A DNA stretch of 64,000 nt from Pseudidiomarina halophila (GTDB lineage: Bacteria; Pseudomonadota; Gammaproteobacteria; Enterobacterales; Alteromonadaceae), in the NCBI RefSeq assembly GCF_003987215.1, contig NZ_PIPW01000003.1:124001-188000 (forward strand), written 5' to 3'. This document shows positions 9,480 through 18,700 of this stretch, one piece after another. Numbering within the stretch: the first letter of the stretch is position 1; every line of letters begins with the position of its first letter. The notes beneath the pieces are model-generated. The model saw only the letters and a program-made list of their open reading frames with translations. It did no database searches and was not told where the DNA came from. A program made the position numbers and the translations under genes.

Positions 9480-10892
9480 ATGTCGACACCACAAGACGTA
9501 ATGAAGTTTATTGAAGAAAACGAAGTAAAATTCGTAGATATGCGCTTTACCGATACCAAAGGTAAAGAGCAGCACGTCACCATCCCGGTGTCGCAGATCG
9601 ACGAGGACTTTTTCCAGGACGGTAAAATGTTCGATGGTTCTTCGATTGGTGGTTGGAAAGGTATTAACGAATCCGACATGGTGCTGATGCCAGACTGCGA
9701 CTCTATCGTGCTCGACCCGTTCACTGACGAAATGACCATGAACGTCGTGTGTGACATTCTTGAGCCAGACACCATGCAAGGCTATGACCGTGACCCGCGT
9801 TCAATCGCGCGTCGTGCAGAAGCTTACCTGCAAAGCGCGGGTGTGGCAGACACTGCATTCTTTGGTCCAGAGCCAGAGTTTTTCCTGTTCAACGATGTGC
9901 GTTTCCATACGGATATGAGCGGCTCGTTCTACAAAATCGAAGCCGAAGAAGCCAAGTGGAACTCAGGTAAAGAATACCCTGATGGTAACTTAGCGCACCG
10001 TCCAAGTGTTAAAGGCGGTTACTTCCCGGTGCCACCAGTGGATTCCTCGCACGATGTGCGTAACACCATGAGCATGGTGATGGAAGACATGGGCCTGGTC
10101 GTTGAAGCGCACCACCACGAAGTGGCAACAGCCGGTCAGAACGAGGTTGCTACCCGTTTCAATACCCTGACTAAAAAAGCTGACGAAATTCAAATTTACA
10201 AGTACGTGGTGCACAACGTTGCGCATTCGTACGGTATGACAGCGACCTTCATGCCAAAACCTATTGTCGGTGACAACGGTTCAGGTATGCACGTACATAT
10301 GTCACTGGCGAAAGATGGCAAAAACCTGTTCGCGGGCGACAAATACGGTGGCCTGAGTGAAACTGCGTTGTATTACATCGGCGGTATCATCAAGCATGCC
10401 CGCGCAATTAACGCCTTCGCCAACCCGGCAACCAACTCGTACAAACGTTTGGTGCCAGGCTTTGAAGCACCGGTTATGCTGGCTTACTCTGCGCGTAACC
10501 GGTCAGCGTCGATTCGTATTCCATTGGTGTCAAACGCCAAAGGCCGTCGTATCGAAGTACGCTTCCCGGATCCAGCCGCAAACCCTTACCTGTGCTTCAG
10601 TGCCTTGTTAATGGCCGGCCTGGACGGTATCAAAAACAAGATCCATCCTGGCGACGCTATGGATAAAGACTTGTATGACTTACCAGCGGAAGAAGCGAAA
10701 GAAATTCCAACCGTATGTCACTCGCTTGAGATGGCACTGGAAGCGCTGGATAAAGACCGCGACTTCCTGAAACAAGGTGGTGTGATGACCGACAGCATGA
10801 TTGATGCGTACATTGCGCTCAAACAGCAGGAAGTCATGAAGCTGAAAATGACCACCCACCCAATTGAATTTGATTTGTACTACAGTGTCTAA
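9480..10892 (+). CDS. glnA: Glutamine synthetase type I
   Basis: 470 residues, typical of dodecameric GSI-beta. It makes glutamine from glutamate, ammonia and ATP in the cytoplasm. The N-terminal domain contains [17 protein letters not shown] and [17 protein letters not shown]. The active site has [11 protein letters not shown], the ATP/glutamate segments [11 protein letters not shown] and NRSASIRIP, and the adenylylation loop [12 protein letters not shown] near residue 395, so it is probably controlled by GlnE. A strong GGAGG ribosome site (gattccGGAGGaacac) precedes the ATG. The upstream sigma-54 promoter and NtrC sites give nitrogen control. Codons are strongly biased, fitting high expression. 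Confidence 0.99.
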   Translation: MSTPQDVMKFIEENEVKFVDMRFTDTKGKEQHVTIPVSQIDEDFFQDGKMFDGSSIGGWKGINESDMVLMPDCDSIVLDPFTDEMTMNVVCDILEPDTMQGYDRDPRSIARRAEAYLQSAGVADTAFFGPEPEFFLFNDVRFHTDMSGSFYKIEAEEAKWNSGKEYPDGNLAHRPSVKGGYFPVPPVDSSHDVRNTMSMVMEDMGLVVEAHHHEVATAGQNEVATRFNTLTKKADEIQIYKYVVHNVAHSYGMTATFMPKPIVGDNGSGMHVHMSLAKDGKNLFAGDKYGGLSETALYYIGGIIKHARAINAFANPATNSYKRLVPGFEAPVMLAYSARNRSASIRIPLVSNAKGRRIEVRFPDPAANPYLCFSALLMAGLDGIKNKIHPGDAMDKDLYDLPAEEAKEIPTVCHSLEMALEALDKDRDFLKQGGVMTDSMIDAYIALKQQEVMKLKMTTHPIEFDLYYSV

Positions 10893-10936
10893 ACACCTGG
10901 TTGTTTAGTGCACGACAAAATATAGGAGGCAATGCG

Positions 10937-11518
10937 ATGCAACCGTTACTACGCAATGTATTTTTCGTACTGGCCATCGTGAGCCTCCTTTTTGTTGGGG
11001 CCAACAGCGAAGCTCAGGTTTATCGGAAAGTTTTAGAAGACGGCACGGTGGTCTATACCGATCAAAAGCAGGAAGGTGCCGAACGTATTAACATCAATAC
11101 CGTGACCAGCGATTTTGCGCCGGTCACCCGGACGGAGCCTGAGCTGACGCCACAAGAAGCGGCCGAGGCGAATGAAGAAGTCTCTGCCGACGTCGAAATT
11201 GTGCGTCCTACCCACGAAGAAACGATACGTGACAATCTGGGCCGTCTGAACGTGGTCTGGGCTGAAAGCGTCCGCAATGTGCGGGGGCGGGTAAGCTTTG
11301 AATTGTACGTCGATGGGCAGATGTCCTATCAGGGAACGGCGAGAAGCGTTTCACTGGAAGGTCTTAATCGTGGCGAACACCGTTTACACGTGCGCATGTA
11401 CAGTGAACAAGGGGCAGAGTTAGCCCGCTCGGACACCACCGTGATCTACATGCATCAGGCATCTATTCTGAATCCAGCACTCAATAACACGCAAGGTGGG
11501 ACGAGTGGCCAAAACTGA
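10937..11518 (+). CDS. DUF4124 domain envelope protein
   Basis: 193 residues from the ATG at 10937, chosen because TAGGAGG lies 7 bases upstream; longer readings would need a TTG. A signal peptide covers residues ~1–26 (NVFFVLAIVSLLFVGANSEAQ). The DUF4124 motif follows directly (VYRKVLEDGTVVYTDQKQEGAERI), then a ~100-residue region that looks like an Ig/beta-sandwich (RPTHEETIRDNLGRLNVVW, SFELYVDGQMSYQG). DUF4124 proteins are envelope proteins of unknown role. The gene sits between glnA and ntrB, an order common in gammaproteobacteria, and its last 14–23 bases overlap ntrB. I cannot say why it belongs with nitrogen control. Confidence 0.85.
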   Translation: MQPLLRNVFFVLAIVSLLFVGANSEAQVYRKVLEDGTVVYTDQKQEGAERININTVTSDFAPVTRTEPELTPQEAAEANEEVSADVEIVRPTHEETIRDNLGRLNVVWAESVRNVRGRVSFELYVDGQMSYQGTARSVSLEGLNRGEHRLHVRMYSEQGAELARSDTTVIYMHQASILNPALNNTQGGTSGQN

Positions 11519-12617
11519 TTGCACCAATTTGGTGCAACCGGATTGGGATCAGCTGCTCACCGGCATTGTGCAGCTCGATGAACACCTGCATATTTGCTAC
11601 ATGAATGCCGCCGCAGAAACTGTGCTCGATGGCAGTCGCAAACGGCTTCTTGGTACCCCGTTGTTCAGCTTATTCAGTTACAGCTCGTTAGAACCTGAAG
11701 TCCTAAGACAAGCCTTACGTGATCAGCAAAGTGTTTCTGACAGTGATGTCACCTGGATCTTCCACGACGGACAGCGCGTTACTATTGAGTTCGTGGCCCA
11801 GCCATTAGCGGCTAAATCCGGCGCAGCACAGATGTTGCTCGAGTTACGTCAGGTGGATCAGATCCGGCGCATCAATCAGGAAAATTCGCAGCAACAGCAA
11901 CTGCAGGCAGCGCATAGCATCGTCCGCGGGCTGGCCCATGAAATTAAAAATCCATTGGGTGGCTTACGTGGAGCAGCGCAACTGCTGGCCGGCGAACTTG
12001 CCGATAAGCAGCTGCACGACTACACCGATTTGATTATCAGTCAGGCTGATCGCTTGCGTAACCTGGTTGACCGCATGCTCGGCTCACACGAGTTGCCTGA
12101 TCGCGCAGCTACCAACGTGCATGAAGTGATCGAGCGGGTGATTGCGGTCGCACAGTTAAGCGCAGCACCGAAGATTAAGTTTGAGCGCGACTACGATCCC
12201 AGCCTGCCTGAGTTGACCATGGCCGCAGATGGCATCGAGCAGGCGCTGTTGAACGTCGTGATGAATGCCAGCGAAGCCATTGTGGATGCAGGGCTGGCGG
12301 ACCAAGGTGAGATTATCGTGCGCACCCGCGTGTTGCACCAGCAAACCTTGTACGGACAACGCTACCGCCGCTGCGCGGTCATTGAAGTACAGGACAATGG
12401 CCCGGGCGTACCGGAACAGCTGAAAGAAACGCTGTTCTACCCGATGGTCAGTGGTCGCGCCGGCGGCACTGGGTTGGGCCTGGCGATTACCCAAAACGTG
12501 GTGCACCAGCATGCGGGAAAAATCGAAGTGCTCTCAGAGGCAGGCTGCACCCGCTTTTTGATTTATTTACCTTACATTGAGACGCGGCACACGAATGGAG
12601 CGGACCATGCAAAGTAA
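11496..12617 (+). CDS. glnL: Nitrogen regulation sensor kinase NtrB (GlnL)
   Basis: 373 residues from GTG 11496; GTG 11505 is at least as likely because AAGGTGGG lies just upstream of it. It is a soluble kinase with no TM segments. An N-terminal PAS domain (about 20–125) precedes the H-box GLAHEIKNPLGG, with the phospho-acceptor His at residue 148 (145 from the shorter start). The N-box is NVVMNASEAI, G1 DNGPGVPEQL and G2 GGTGLGLAITQNVV. It phosphorylates NtrC when PII is uridylylated. It overlaps the upstream DUF4124 gene and its 3' end overlaps ntrC by 11 bases. Confidence 0.96.
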   Translation: MGRVAKTDCTNLVQPDWDQLLTGIVQLDEHLHICYMNAAAETVLDGSRKRLLGTPLFSLFSYSSLEPEVLRQALRDQQSVSDSDVTWIFHDGQRVTIEFVAQPLAAKSGAAQMLLELRQVDQIRRINQENSQQQQLQAAHSIVRGLAHEIKNPLGGLRGAAQLLAGELADKQLHDYTDLIISQADRLRNLVDRMLGSHELPDRAATNVHEVIERVIAVAQLSAAPKIKFERDYDPSLPELTMAADGIEQALLNVVMNASEAIVDAGLADQGEIIVRTRVLHQQTLYGQRYRRCAVIEVQDNGPGVPEQLKETLFYPMVSGRAGGTGLGLAITQNVVHQHAGKIEVLSEAGCTRFLIYLPYIETRHTNGADHAK

Positions 12618-14013
12618 AGAACCGGTATGGCTACTGGATGATGACAGCTCAATTCGCTGGGTCCTCGAGCGGGCGTTGCAACGCGCCGAAATCGCCAGTC
12701 GTAGCTTCGCCGATGCCGCCAGTTTGTATAAAGCCTTAGAGCAGAACCAGCCGCAGGTCTTGCTAACGGATATCCGCATGCCGGGCGATGACGGCCTGGC
12801 GGTGCTGGATTATGTCCAGAACCATTATCCGGATTTACGGGTGGTGGTAATGACCGCCCATTCTGATCTTGATTCGGCAGTCAGTGCGTTTCAGGGCGGC
12901 GCATTTGAATACCTCGCCAAGCCCTTCGATCTCGATGAAGTGCTGCGCACCCTGCAGCGCGCCATGCAAACCCCGCAGCAAAAGTTATCCACAGAAGGGG
13001 CAGCCCCTGCTGGATTAGTAGGGGCTGCCCCTGCTATGCAGGACGTGTTCCGGGCGATTGGGCGGTTGTCGCAATCGAGCGCCACGGTGCTGCTGACCGG
13101 CGCTTCAGGTACCGGTAAAGAACTTGTCGCACGGGCACTGCACGAGCACAGCCCACGCAAAGGTAAGCCTTTTATTGCACTAAATATGGCAGCGATCCCG
13201 GGCGACTTAATTGAATCCGAGCTTTTTGGCCACGAAAAAGGTGCTTTTACCGGTGCTAGCCAACGGCGACGCGGACGTTTTGAGCAGGCGGACGGCGGCA
13301 CCTTGTTCCTGGATGAAATTGGCGATATGCCACTGGCGGTGCAAACCCGCTTGTTACGCGTGTTGGCCGAAGGCCAGTTCTATCCGGTCGGCAGTTACGA
13401 ACCGGTACGGGTGAATGTGCGGATCATTGCCGCTACGCACCAGCAGCTCGAGCAGCGTGTGAAAGAACGAACCTTCCGGGAAGATTTGTACCACCGGCTG
13501 AACGTGATCCGCTTGCAGTTGCCGACCCTGGCCGAGCGGCGCAGCGATATTCCGCAGCTGGCCCAGCACTTTTTACAAAAAGCCGCGAAAGAGCTTAATG
13601 CTGAACCTAAACAGCTGACCACTGCCGCAGAAGCACGATTGCAAGACGCGGACTGGCCGGGCAATGTGCGGCAGTTGGAAAATACCTGTCGCTGGCTGAC
13701 GGTCATGGCGCCCGGGCGCTGGGTTGACGTGGCGGATCTGCCCGAAGGAATTAGCAGCGCACCGGCAATTAACGCCGGCGTATCTGAGACCAAAGAAAAT
13801 GACTGGCAGGCAGGTATTCGTGCCTACTTAAAACAACGTCTGAGTGAGAATCAAAACGACCTGTTGCCGGAGCTGATGACGGCAATCGAACGCATCGCAA
13901 TTGAACTGGCTCTGGAGAGCACCGATGGCCATAAACAGCAGGCTGCAGAAAAGTTAGGCTGGGGCCGGAACACCCTTACCCGCAAGTTGAAAGAGTTGGT
14001 AAAAGAAACGTAA
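12607..14013 (+). CDS. glnG: Nitrogen regulation response regulator NtrC (GlnG)
   Basis: 468 residues from ATG 12607, chosen because GGAG lies 6 bases upstream and the length matches E. coli NtrC. Receiver domain: acidic pocket DDD at 11–13, phospho-acceptor D55 (LLTDIRMPG), Lys in YLAKPFD. AAA+ domain: Walker A GASGTGKE, sigma-54 loop GAFTGA, Walker B GTLFLDEIGDMP. C-terminal Fis-type HTH: KQQAAEKLGWGRNTLTRKLKEL. It activates sigma-54 promoters such as glnA here. The linker (residues ~127–142) is encoded by a copy of the GGGGCAGCCCC/GGGGCTGCCCC repeat, which keeps the reading frame. Confidence 0.97.
   Translation: MQSKEPVWLLDDDSSIRWVLERALQRAEIASRSFADAASLYKALEQNQPQVLLTDIRMPGDDGLAVLDYVQNHYPDLRVVVMTAHSDLDSAVSAFQGGAFEYLAKPFDLDEVLRTLQRAMQTPQQKLSTEGAAPAGLVGAAPAMQDVFRAIGRLSQSSATVLLTGASGTGKELVARALHEHSPRKGKPFIALNMAAIPGDLIESELFGHEKGAFTGASQRRRGRFEQADGGTLFLDEIGDMPLAVQTRLLRVLAEGQFYPVGSYEPVRVNVRIIAATHQQLEQRVKERTFREDLYHRLNVIRLQLPTLAERRSDIPQLAQHFLQKAAKELNAEPKQLTTAAEARLQDADWPGNVRQLENTCRWLTVMAPGRWVDVADLPEGISSAPAINAGVSETKENDWQAGIRAYLKQRLSENQNDLLPELMTAIERIAIELALESTDGHKQQAAEKLGWGRNTLTRKLKELVKET
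12985..13031. repeat. Palindromic repeat copy in frame inside ntrC
   Basis: TTATCCACA (12985–12993) is followed by GGGGCAGCCCC (12997–13007), a 13-base loop, then GGGGCTGCCCC (13021–13031). This is the same arrangement as at 9180–9234. It encodes the linker between the receiver and AAA+ domains, including the peptides EGAAPAG and VGAAPAM. Confidence 0.8.
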
Positions 14014-14088
14014 ATACACTATCTATTTAGGTACGTCTTTACATAATGCTTAGTCTGTAAAGCTAACTATAACAACACAGGGAAACTT

Positions 14089-14766
14089 ATGAGCAAATTA
14101 CTACTTGTTGATGACGATGCTGAACTAAGCAGTATGTTGGAGCAGATCCTCACCAAGGAAGGTTTTCAGTTAACGCTTGCGGCAGACGGGGAAACCGGTT
14201 TGGAGCGCGCGTTGAGTGGATCTTATGACCTCATCTTGCTCGATGTTATGTTACCTGGAATCGACGGTTTTCAATTGCTGCAACGACTGCGCCAACAAGC
14301 TCGGAATACACCTGTACTGATGTTAACCGCACGCGGCGACGATGACGATCGGGTGGCGGGTCTTGAACTAGGCGCCGATGATTATTTGCCTAAGCCCTTT
14401 TACCCCAAAGAACTGATTGCGCGCGTTAAGGCCTTGCTGCGCCGCACGCCAGCCACCAGTGTCCGTCAGGAAGCCACTGAGTTTGCCGGATTTGTAGTAG
14501 ATCCTGCGAATAACAAAGCGACCTGCGAAGGCGTTGAGCTTGAGTTAACTCCGACGGAATTCGATATTTTGCGCACCCTGGTACGTGGTGCCGGTGAAGT
14601 GATAAGTAAAGACCAACTGTCGATTGCTGCACTTGGCCGCTCGTTAGCGCCATTCGATCGTAGCCTCGATGTTCACATCAGTAACATCCGCAAGAAATTA
14701 CCAACCGATCCTGAGCGTATTCAAACTGTGCGCGGCCGTGGTTATCGCATCCTCCAGTTCGCTTAA
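14089..14766 (+). CDS. cpxR: Envelope stress response regulator CpxR
   Basis: 225 residues, OmpR/PhoB family. The receiver domain has DDD at 8–10, phospho-acceptor D52 (LILLDVMLPGIDGF), Thr in MLTARG and Lys in YLPKPF. The winged-helix domain ends with GRSLAPFDRSLDVHISNIRKK and the recognition region TVRGRGYRI, which fits CpxR better than other OmpR-family members. In enterobacteria CpxR responds to misfolded envelope proteins. It is followed 18 bases later by cpxA. The 75-bp gap before it should hold the promoter. I saw TTTAC and GTAAA elements there, but not the tandem CpxR box needed to claim autoregulation. No cpxP gene is nearby. Confidence 0.9.
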   Translation: MSKLLLVDDDAELSSMLEQILTKEGFQLTLAADGETGLERALSGSYDLILLDVMLPGIDGFQLLQRLRQQARNTPVLMLTARGDDDDRVAGLELGADDYLPKPFYPKELIARVKALLRRTPATSVRQEATEFAGFVVDPANNKATCEGVELELTPTEFDILRTLVRGAGEVISKDQLSIAALGRSLAPFDRSLDVHISNIRKKLPTDPERIQTVRGRGYRILQFA

Positions 14767-14768
14767 CC

Positions 14769-14784
14769 AAAAGGCTGCCCCTGC
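14769..14784. repeat. Partial palindromic repeat at the cpxR–cpxA junction
   Basis: AAAGGCTGCCCCTGC matches the right arm of the GGGGCTGCCCC family with one G short and the same CTGC tail seen inside ntrC. It fills the 18-bp gap between cpxR and cpxA, where the cpxA ribosome site would be; no better Shine–Dalgarno is visible there. Confidence 0.5.
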
Positions 14785-16134
14785 ATGCGCTGGTACCACT
14801 CGCTTTCACTGCGACTGCTGTTACTGTTCTGGGTGTTGCTATTTACAGTAGCAAGCAGCGGTTATGTGCTGGCGCTATGGTTCAGCAAACCGATTGAGCC
14901 TGAGCCAGTGCCTGCTGCCGTGCAGGCTTCACTGGCACCTCTGCTCTCTGACGTTGAAACATTCCGCTCATTGACCCCTGGCCGCTTGTTGGCCGGGGAT
15001 TATCGTGTGGCCGCGAGTCTGGCCCCAAGCGGGCAGGAACGACTGCAGCTGGATCGCGGCTTAGCAATGAATCATCGCACTATTCTGATGCGGCAGCTCG
15101 AAGCCGAGCGTCCCGAGCAGTTTCCCCTGGGGAATCGGATGCTGCTGGGACCTTTCGAGCAGCAAGACTACCGTATTCTGTTGACGCGACCGATAACTCC
15201 CGGCGAACGCGAAGAACAAGTACTGACCGAGAAACAAACCCAGCGCGTGCAAACCTTAGCTTTGATGGTCGGTAGTTTAGGTATTGCGATATTGCTGGGT
15301 GCCTGGCTGGTGATGCCATTACGGCGGTTAACTCTGGCCATGCGGGAAATCGCCAAAGGCAGTGAAAAACTCGATCTAAAACGCCTTCCTAAACGCAATG
15401 ACGAGCTCGGTGAACTGGCACGGGCGCTGGAAACCACAGCCCATGATCTTGCTGTGTCCCGTGACGCCCAGCGGCGCTTACTCTCAGATGTTTCCCATGA
15501 ACTGCGCTCACCGCTGGCGCGGATGCAGGTAGCGCTAATGCTCAGTCACGATAACGACAACCATGAAGAGCAGGAAAACCACATGGCGCAGTTGGGGCGA
15601 GATCTGGAGCGGTTAAGCACTATCATTGAACGGATTTTGTCGTTGTCGCGGCTGGAAAACGGTTTAGTAAAATTACAGAGAGAAAAGGTAGATACCCGCG
15701 CCCTGGTCGAGGTATTGAGTAAAGATCTGCGCTATGTTGATGCGACTGAGGGCAGTCGCCTGCATATCGATACCGACAGCGACTGGCCAGTCACCGAAAG
15801 CGACCCGGAGCTGTTGCGCCTGGTGATTGAGAATCTGGTACGTAATGCCTTGCAGTATACTGATGACAGAATTGAAATCAGTTGTCAGACAAGCGCGAAT
15901 GATTACACTATGGTGATTCGTGATCACGGTTCCGGCGTACCAGAAGATCAGTTAAGCCAATTGTTTACGCCATTTTATCGCGCCGATCCATCGCGTAATC
16001 ATAAGGCCGGAGTGGGCCTGGGTATGGCGTTAAGTTTGCGCGCCGCCGCAGTATTAGGTGGTACGGTAACCGCCCGCAATCATCCCGATGGTGGATTGGA
16101 GGTGTCAGTCAATCTGCCGTTAACAGGAGCATAG
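14785..16134 (+). CDS. cpxA: Envelope stress sensor histidine kinase CpxA
   Basis: 449 residues, close to E. coli CpxA (457). TM1 is at about 9–30, followed by a ~135-residue periplasmic sensor, TM2 near 153–173, and a HAMP domain (MPLRRLTLAMREIAKGSE). The H-box is SDVSHELRSPLARMQ with H238, then N-box ENLVRNALQY, G1 DHGSGVPEDQ and G2 GVGLGMALSL. The H-box resembles CpxA closely. It should phosphorylate the adjacent CpxR and dephosphorylate it in unstressed cells. The alpha/beta hydrolase gene starts 3 bases after its stop and may be co-transcribed. Confidence 0.9.
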   Translation: MRWYHSLSLRLLLLFWVLLFTVASSGYVLALWFSKPIEPEPVPAAVQASLAPLLSDVETFRSLTPGRLLAGDYRVAASLAPSGQERLQLDRGLAMNHRTILMRQLEAERPEQFPLGNRMLLGPFEQQDYRILLTRPITPGEREEQVLTEKQTQRVQTLALMVGSLGIAILLGAWLVMPLRRLTLAMREIAKGSEKLDLKRLPKRNDELGELARALETTAHDLAVSRDAQRRLLSDVSHELRSPLARMQVALMLSHDNDNHEEQENHMAQLGRDLERLSTIIERILSLSRLENGLVKLQREKVDTRALVEVLSKDLRYVDATEGSRLHIDTDSDWPVTESDPELLRLVIENLVRNALQYTDDRIEISCQTSANDYTMVIRDHGSGVPEDQLSQLFTPFYRADPSRNHKAGVGLGMALSLRAAAVLGGTVTARNHPDGGLEVSVNLPLTGA

Positions 16135-16136
16135 TA

Positions 16137-17156
16137 GTGTACGACGATAACTCCCCAGACTGGCAAGCGTTCTACAACGATACGGTTATGCCCTACTGGC
16201 ATGCCCACGCCGAACGTTTGTACATGCAGCGGCCGCACAACGTCAAGCTCTGCTATTACCTCATACGCCCACCGGGAGCCAGAGCACTGGTACTCGTCAG
16301 CCCCGGACGGATTGAAGGTGCTATCAAATACCCCGAACTGGTGTGGGAACTTGGCCAGCAAGGCTATGCTGTGGCCATTCTTGACCATCGCGGCCAGGGC
16401 TTCTCTGACCGGTTAACATCGAATCCGCATAATGGCCACGTCCATCACTTCGACGATTTCGTCGACGACTTCGCCGGTTTTGCCCGCAGCGCTGAACAAC
16501 ACATGAGCGAACATTACCGCACCGAGCTGCCGATCTATCTGGTAGCCCATTCGATGGGCGGCGCCATAGCGGCACTTTATCTGTCGCGTTACCCACATAA
16601 AGTAAAATCCGCAGTGCTCTCATCGCCGATGTTTGGCATTCAGACCGGTTGGATTCCGCATTGGCTGGCGGTGGTGGTCACCCGCACCGGGGCTGCACTG
16701 AATCAGCTGCTTAATCCGGGAAAAGCCTGGTACTTTCCGGGCACTGGCGATTATGCCGAAACGCCATTTAAGGACAATGAGTTGTCCCATAGCCTGGCGC
16801 GTTATCAGACCTTCCGTCGGCATTACCGGCAACATCCTGAAGTGCAACTGGGCGGACCTACTTTTCGTTGGATAGCCGAAGCATTAAGTGCAGCACGACG
16901 AGCGATTGGCGAAGCCGGAGACATTCACATTCCGGTACTGGTGGTGCAGGCGGGTGGTGATAGGGTGGTCGACGGGCAAGCGCAGCGCGAATTTGTCTGC
17001 GCTTTATCGCACCCCCACAGTGAGTTGATGGTAGTGCCAGATGCCCGGCATGAAATTTTTATCGAAACCAATACCTACCGCAAGCCTGTGGTTAATCGGA
17101 TGTTGGCTTGGTTTCGCGGCGATCGGGCACCACAGAAAGCGGATCCATGTGAATAA
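16137..17156 (+). CDS. Alpha/beta hydrolase, lysophospholipase (PldB) type
   Basis: 339 residues from a GTG with AGGAG upstream. The nucleophile elbow is VAHSMGGA with Ser139. The HxG-like region is LDHRGQGFSDRL, and the late acid/His segments are VVQAGGDRVVDG and PDARHEIFIET. These fit serine lysophospholipases such as PldB, which remove acyl chains from lysophospholipids at the inner membrane; a general monoacylglycerol lipase is possible. No signal peptide is seen. It directly follows cpxA. The last 65 bases overlap the convergent fieF gene, so both C-termini share DNA. Confidence 0.85.
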   Translation: MYDDNSPDWQAFYNDTVMPYWHAHAERLYMQRPHNVKLCYYLIRPPGARALVLVSPGRIEGAIKYPELVWELGQQGYAVAILDHRGQGFSDRLTSNPHNGHVHHFDDFVDDFAGFARSAEQHMSEHYRTELPIYLVAHSMGGAIAALYLSRYPHKVKSAVLSSPMFGIQTGWIPHWLAVVVTRTGAALNQLLNPGKAWYFPGTGDYAETPFKDNELSHSLARYQTFRRHYRQHPEVQLGGPTFRWIAEALSAARRAIGEAGDIHIPVLVVQAGGDRVVDGQAQREFVCALSHPHSELMVVPDARHEIFIETNTYRKPVVNRMLAWFRGDRAPQKADPCE

Positions 17157-18003
17157 TCACGTCGGTTTCCGGAAACAAATCGCGCAGTTCCTGTTCGGCC
17201 CCGTCGGCAATTGCATGCGCGGCCCGCAGCGACAGGTGGTCGTCAAGCTCGATATGACACTGAATGAAACGCATCTGACCTGAGGCCCGGGTCCGCAGAT
17301 CATGCCAGCCGTGAATGCCTTCGGTAGCTTTGAGCACCGCCACGATTTTTTCTTTATCAGGCTCTGGCAGTTCCCGATCCATTAAGCCCTGAAACGCCTC
17401 CCAGCCAATTCGTATGGCGCCGTAGGCCAGATAAATCGCAATCAGAATAGCGAACAGACTATCGGCCCAGTACCAACCGTAAGCACTTAACGCCAGCGCC
17501 ACGATAACGGCACTATTGAGCAGTAAATCCGACTGAAAGTGCAGGTGGTCAGCAGCAATAGCTTTGGATTGGGTATGCCTGATTGCAACCCGTTGCAATA
17601 ACACCAATGCCAGCGTCAGCGCGATGGCAAAAATCGATACGTAAATACCCAATGCCGGTTTGGCAACAGCTTCGCCCTGATACCATTGCTGCGCACTATG
17701 CACCAGCAACAGCATGGCGGAGCCGGTGATCAGCGCCGACTGCACCAAAGCCGCCAGCGACTCTGCTTTACCATGACCAAAGCGGTGCTCGTGGTCAGCC
17801 GGTTGCAGGGCATAGCGCACCGAGAAAAAGGTAAACAGCGAGGCCAGACTATCAAGCATAGAGTCAGTGGCTGAGGCCAGCATGCTCGAGGCGTCAGTGC
17901 TGATCCAGGCCCAAAGCTTGACCACGATCAGAGTCAGCGCCACACTCACCGAAGCGCGGGTGGCAAGCTTTACCCAAAAGGCATAATCGCGAACAGGCTT
18001 CAT
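17092..18003 (-). CDS. fieF: Cation diffusion facilitator, FieF type
   Basis: 303 residues, similar to E. coli FieF (300). It is an inner-membrane divalent metal/proton antiporter for Fe2+ or Zn2+. Six TM segments are predicted. Metal-site residues are present: D47 and D51 in ATDSMLDSL, and the TM5 pair H-x3-D in HLHFQSD. The interface motif HRFGHGKAESLAALVQS follows TM2. The cytoplasmic C-terminal domain has a typical CDF fold (HGWHDLRTRASGQMRFIQCHIELD, DVIIHMDP). Divergent from trmL; 3' end overlaps the hydrolase gene by 65 bases. Confidence 0.93.
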   Translation of the reverse strand: MKPVRDYAFWVKLATRASVSVALTLIVVKLWAWISTDASSMLASATDSMLDSLASLFTFFSVRYALQPADHEHRFGHGKAESLAALVQSALITGSAMLLLVHSAQQWYQGEAVAKPALGIYVSIFAIALTLALVLLQRVAIRHTQSKAIAADHLHFQSDLLLNSAVIVALALSAYGWYWADSLFAILIAIYLAYGAIRIGWEAFQGLMDRELPEPDKEKIVAVLKATEGIHGWHDLRTRASGQMRFIQCHIELDDHLSLRAAHAIADGAEQELRDLFPETDVIIHMDPLSVVPDRRETKPTSD

Positions 18004-18164
18004 AGGGGATAATGTTCCTTATTTTGATCCATCAGCGGCTGATATTTTTTGTTAGATCGATTCACAAAAACGTCCCTCTACGCCTTTAAATTCAACTATC
18101 GCATATATAATACAATACAATAGCCAACAAAGTGGGGCTAACAAAATTTGGAGATACAGGATCA

Positions 18165-18629
18165 ATGTTTAATATTGCGTTATTTAACCCTGTCATGGCT
18201 GCTAACGCCGGTAATGTGATCAGGCTTTGTGCCAACAATGGTTGTACGTTGCACCTAATTGAGCCGCTCGGCTTTGATTTGGAAGAAAAAAAGCTACGTC
18301 GCGCAGGGTTGGATTATCACGATTTAAGCCGTGTCGAACGCTATCCTGATTTCGAGGCGTTCAAAGAAGCCATGGGTGAGTGTAAAATCTATGCTATCAC
18401 TACCAAGGGTACACGTGGCTATGCTGAAGTGCAGTACCAGCCGGGGGATGTGTTGCTGTTTGGCTCTGAAACCAGTGGCCTGGCGCCTGAGGTCATGGAA
18501 CAAATCAATCCTGAAATGAGATTACGAATCCCTATGATGCCCAATAATCGTTCACTAAACTTGTCCAATACTGTTGCTTTGGTCAGCTATGAGGCATGGC
18601 GACAGTGTGAATTCAAAAACGGAAAATAA
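18165..18629 (+). CDS. trmL: tRNA (cytidine/uridine-2'-O-)-methyltransferase TrmL
   Basis: 154 residues from ATG 18165 (E. coli TrmL is 157). SPOUT-family enzyme that 2'-O-methylates position 34 of tRNA-Leu isoacceptors using SAM. Sequence marks: [20 protein letters not shown] at the N-terminus, the knot region [14 protein letters not shown] and [26 protein letters not shown]. Upstream in-frame GTG 18132 would add residues with no family match. Divergent from fieF across a ~160-bp AT-rich gap. Confidence 0.96.
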   Translation: MFNIALFNPVMAANAGNVIRLCANNGCTLHLIEPLGFDLEEKKLRRAGLDYHDLSRVERYPDFEAFKEAMGECKIYAITTKGTRGYAEVQYQPGDVLLFGSETSGLAPEVMEQINPEMRLRIPMMPNNRSLNLSNTVALVSYEAWRQCEFKNGK

Positions 18630-18700
18630 AATCGGCGACGCCACAGAGAAATGAATAAATGAGTAAAAATAGCGCCGCATCAAGGACTAAATTTGGCAGG

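Noticed and set aside
14014-14088. CpxR box for autoregulation of cpxR–cpxA
   Set aside because: TTTAC and GTAAA occur but inverted and too far apart for the tandem GTAAA-N5-GTAAA consensus.
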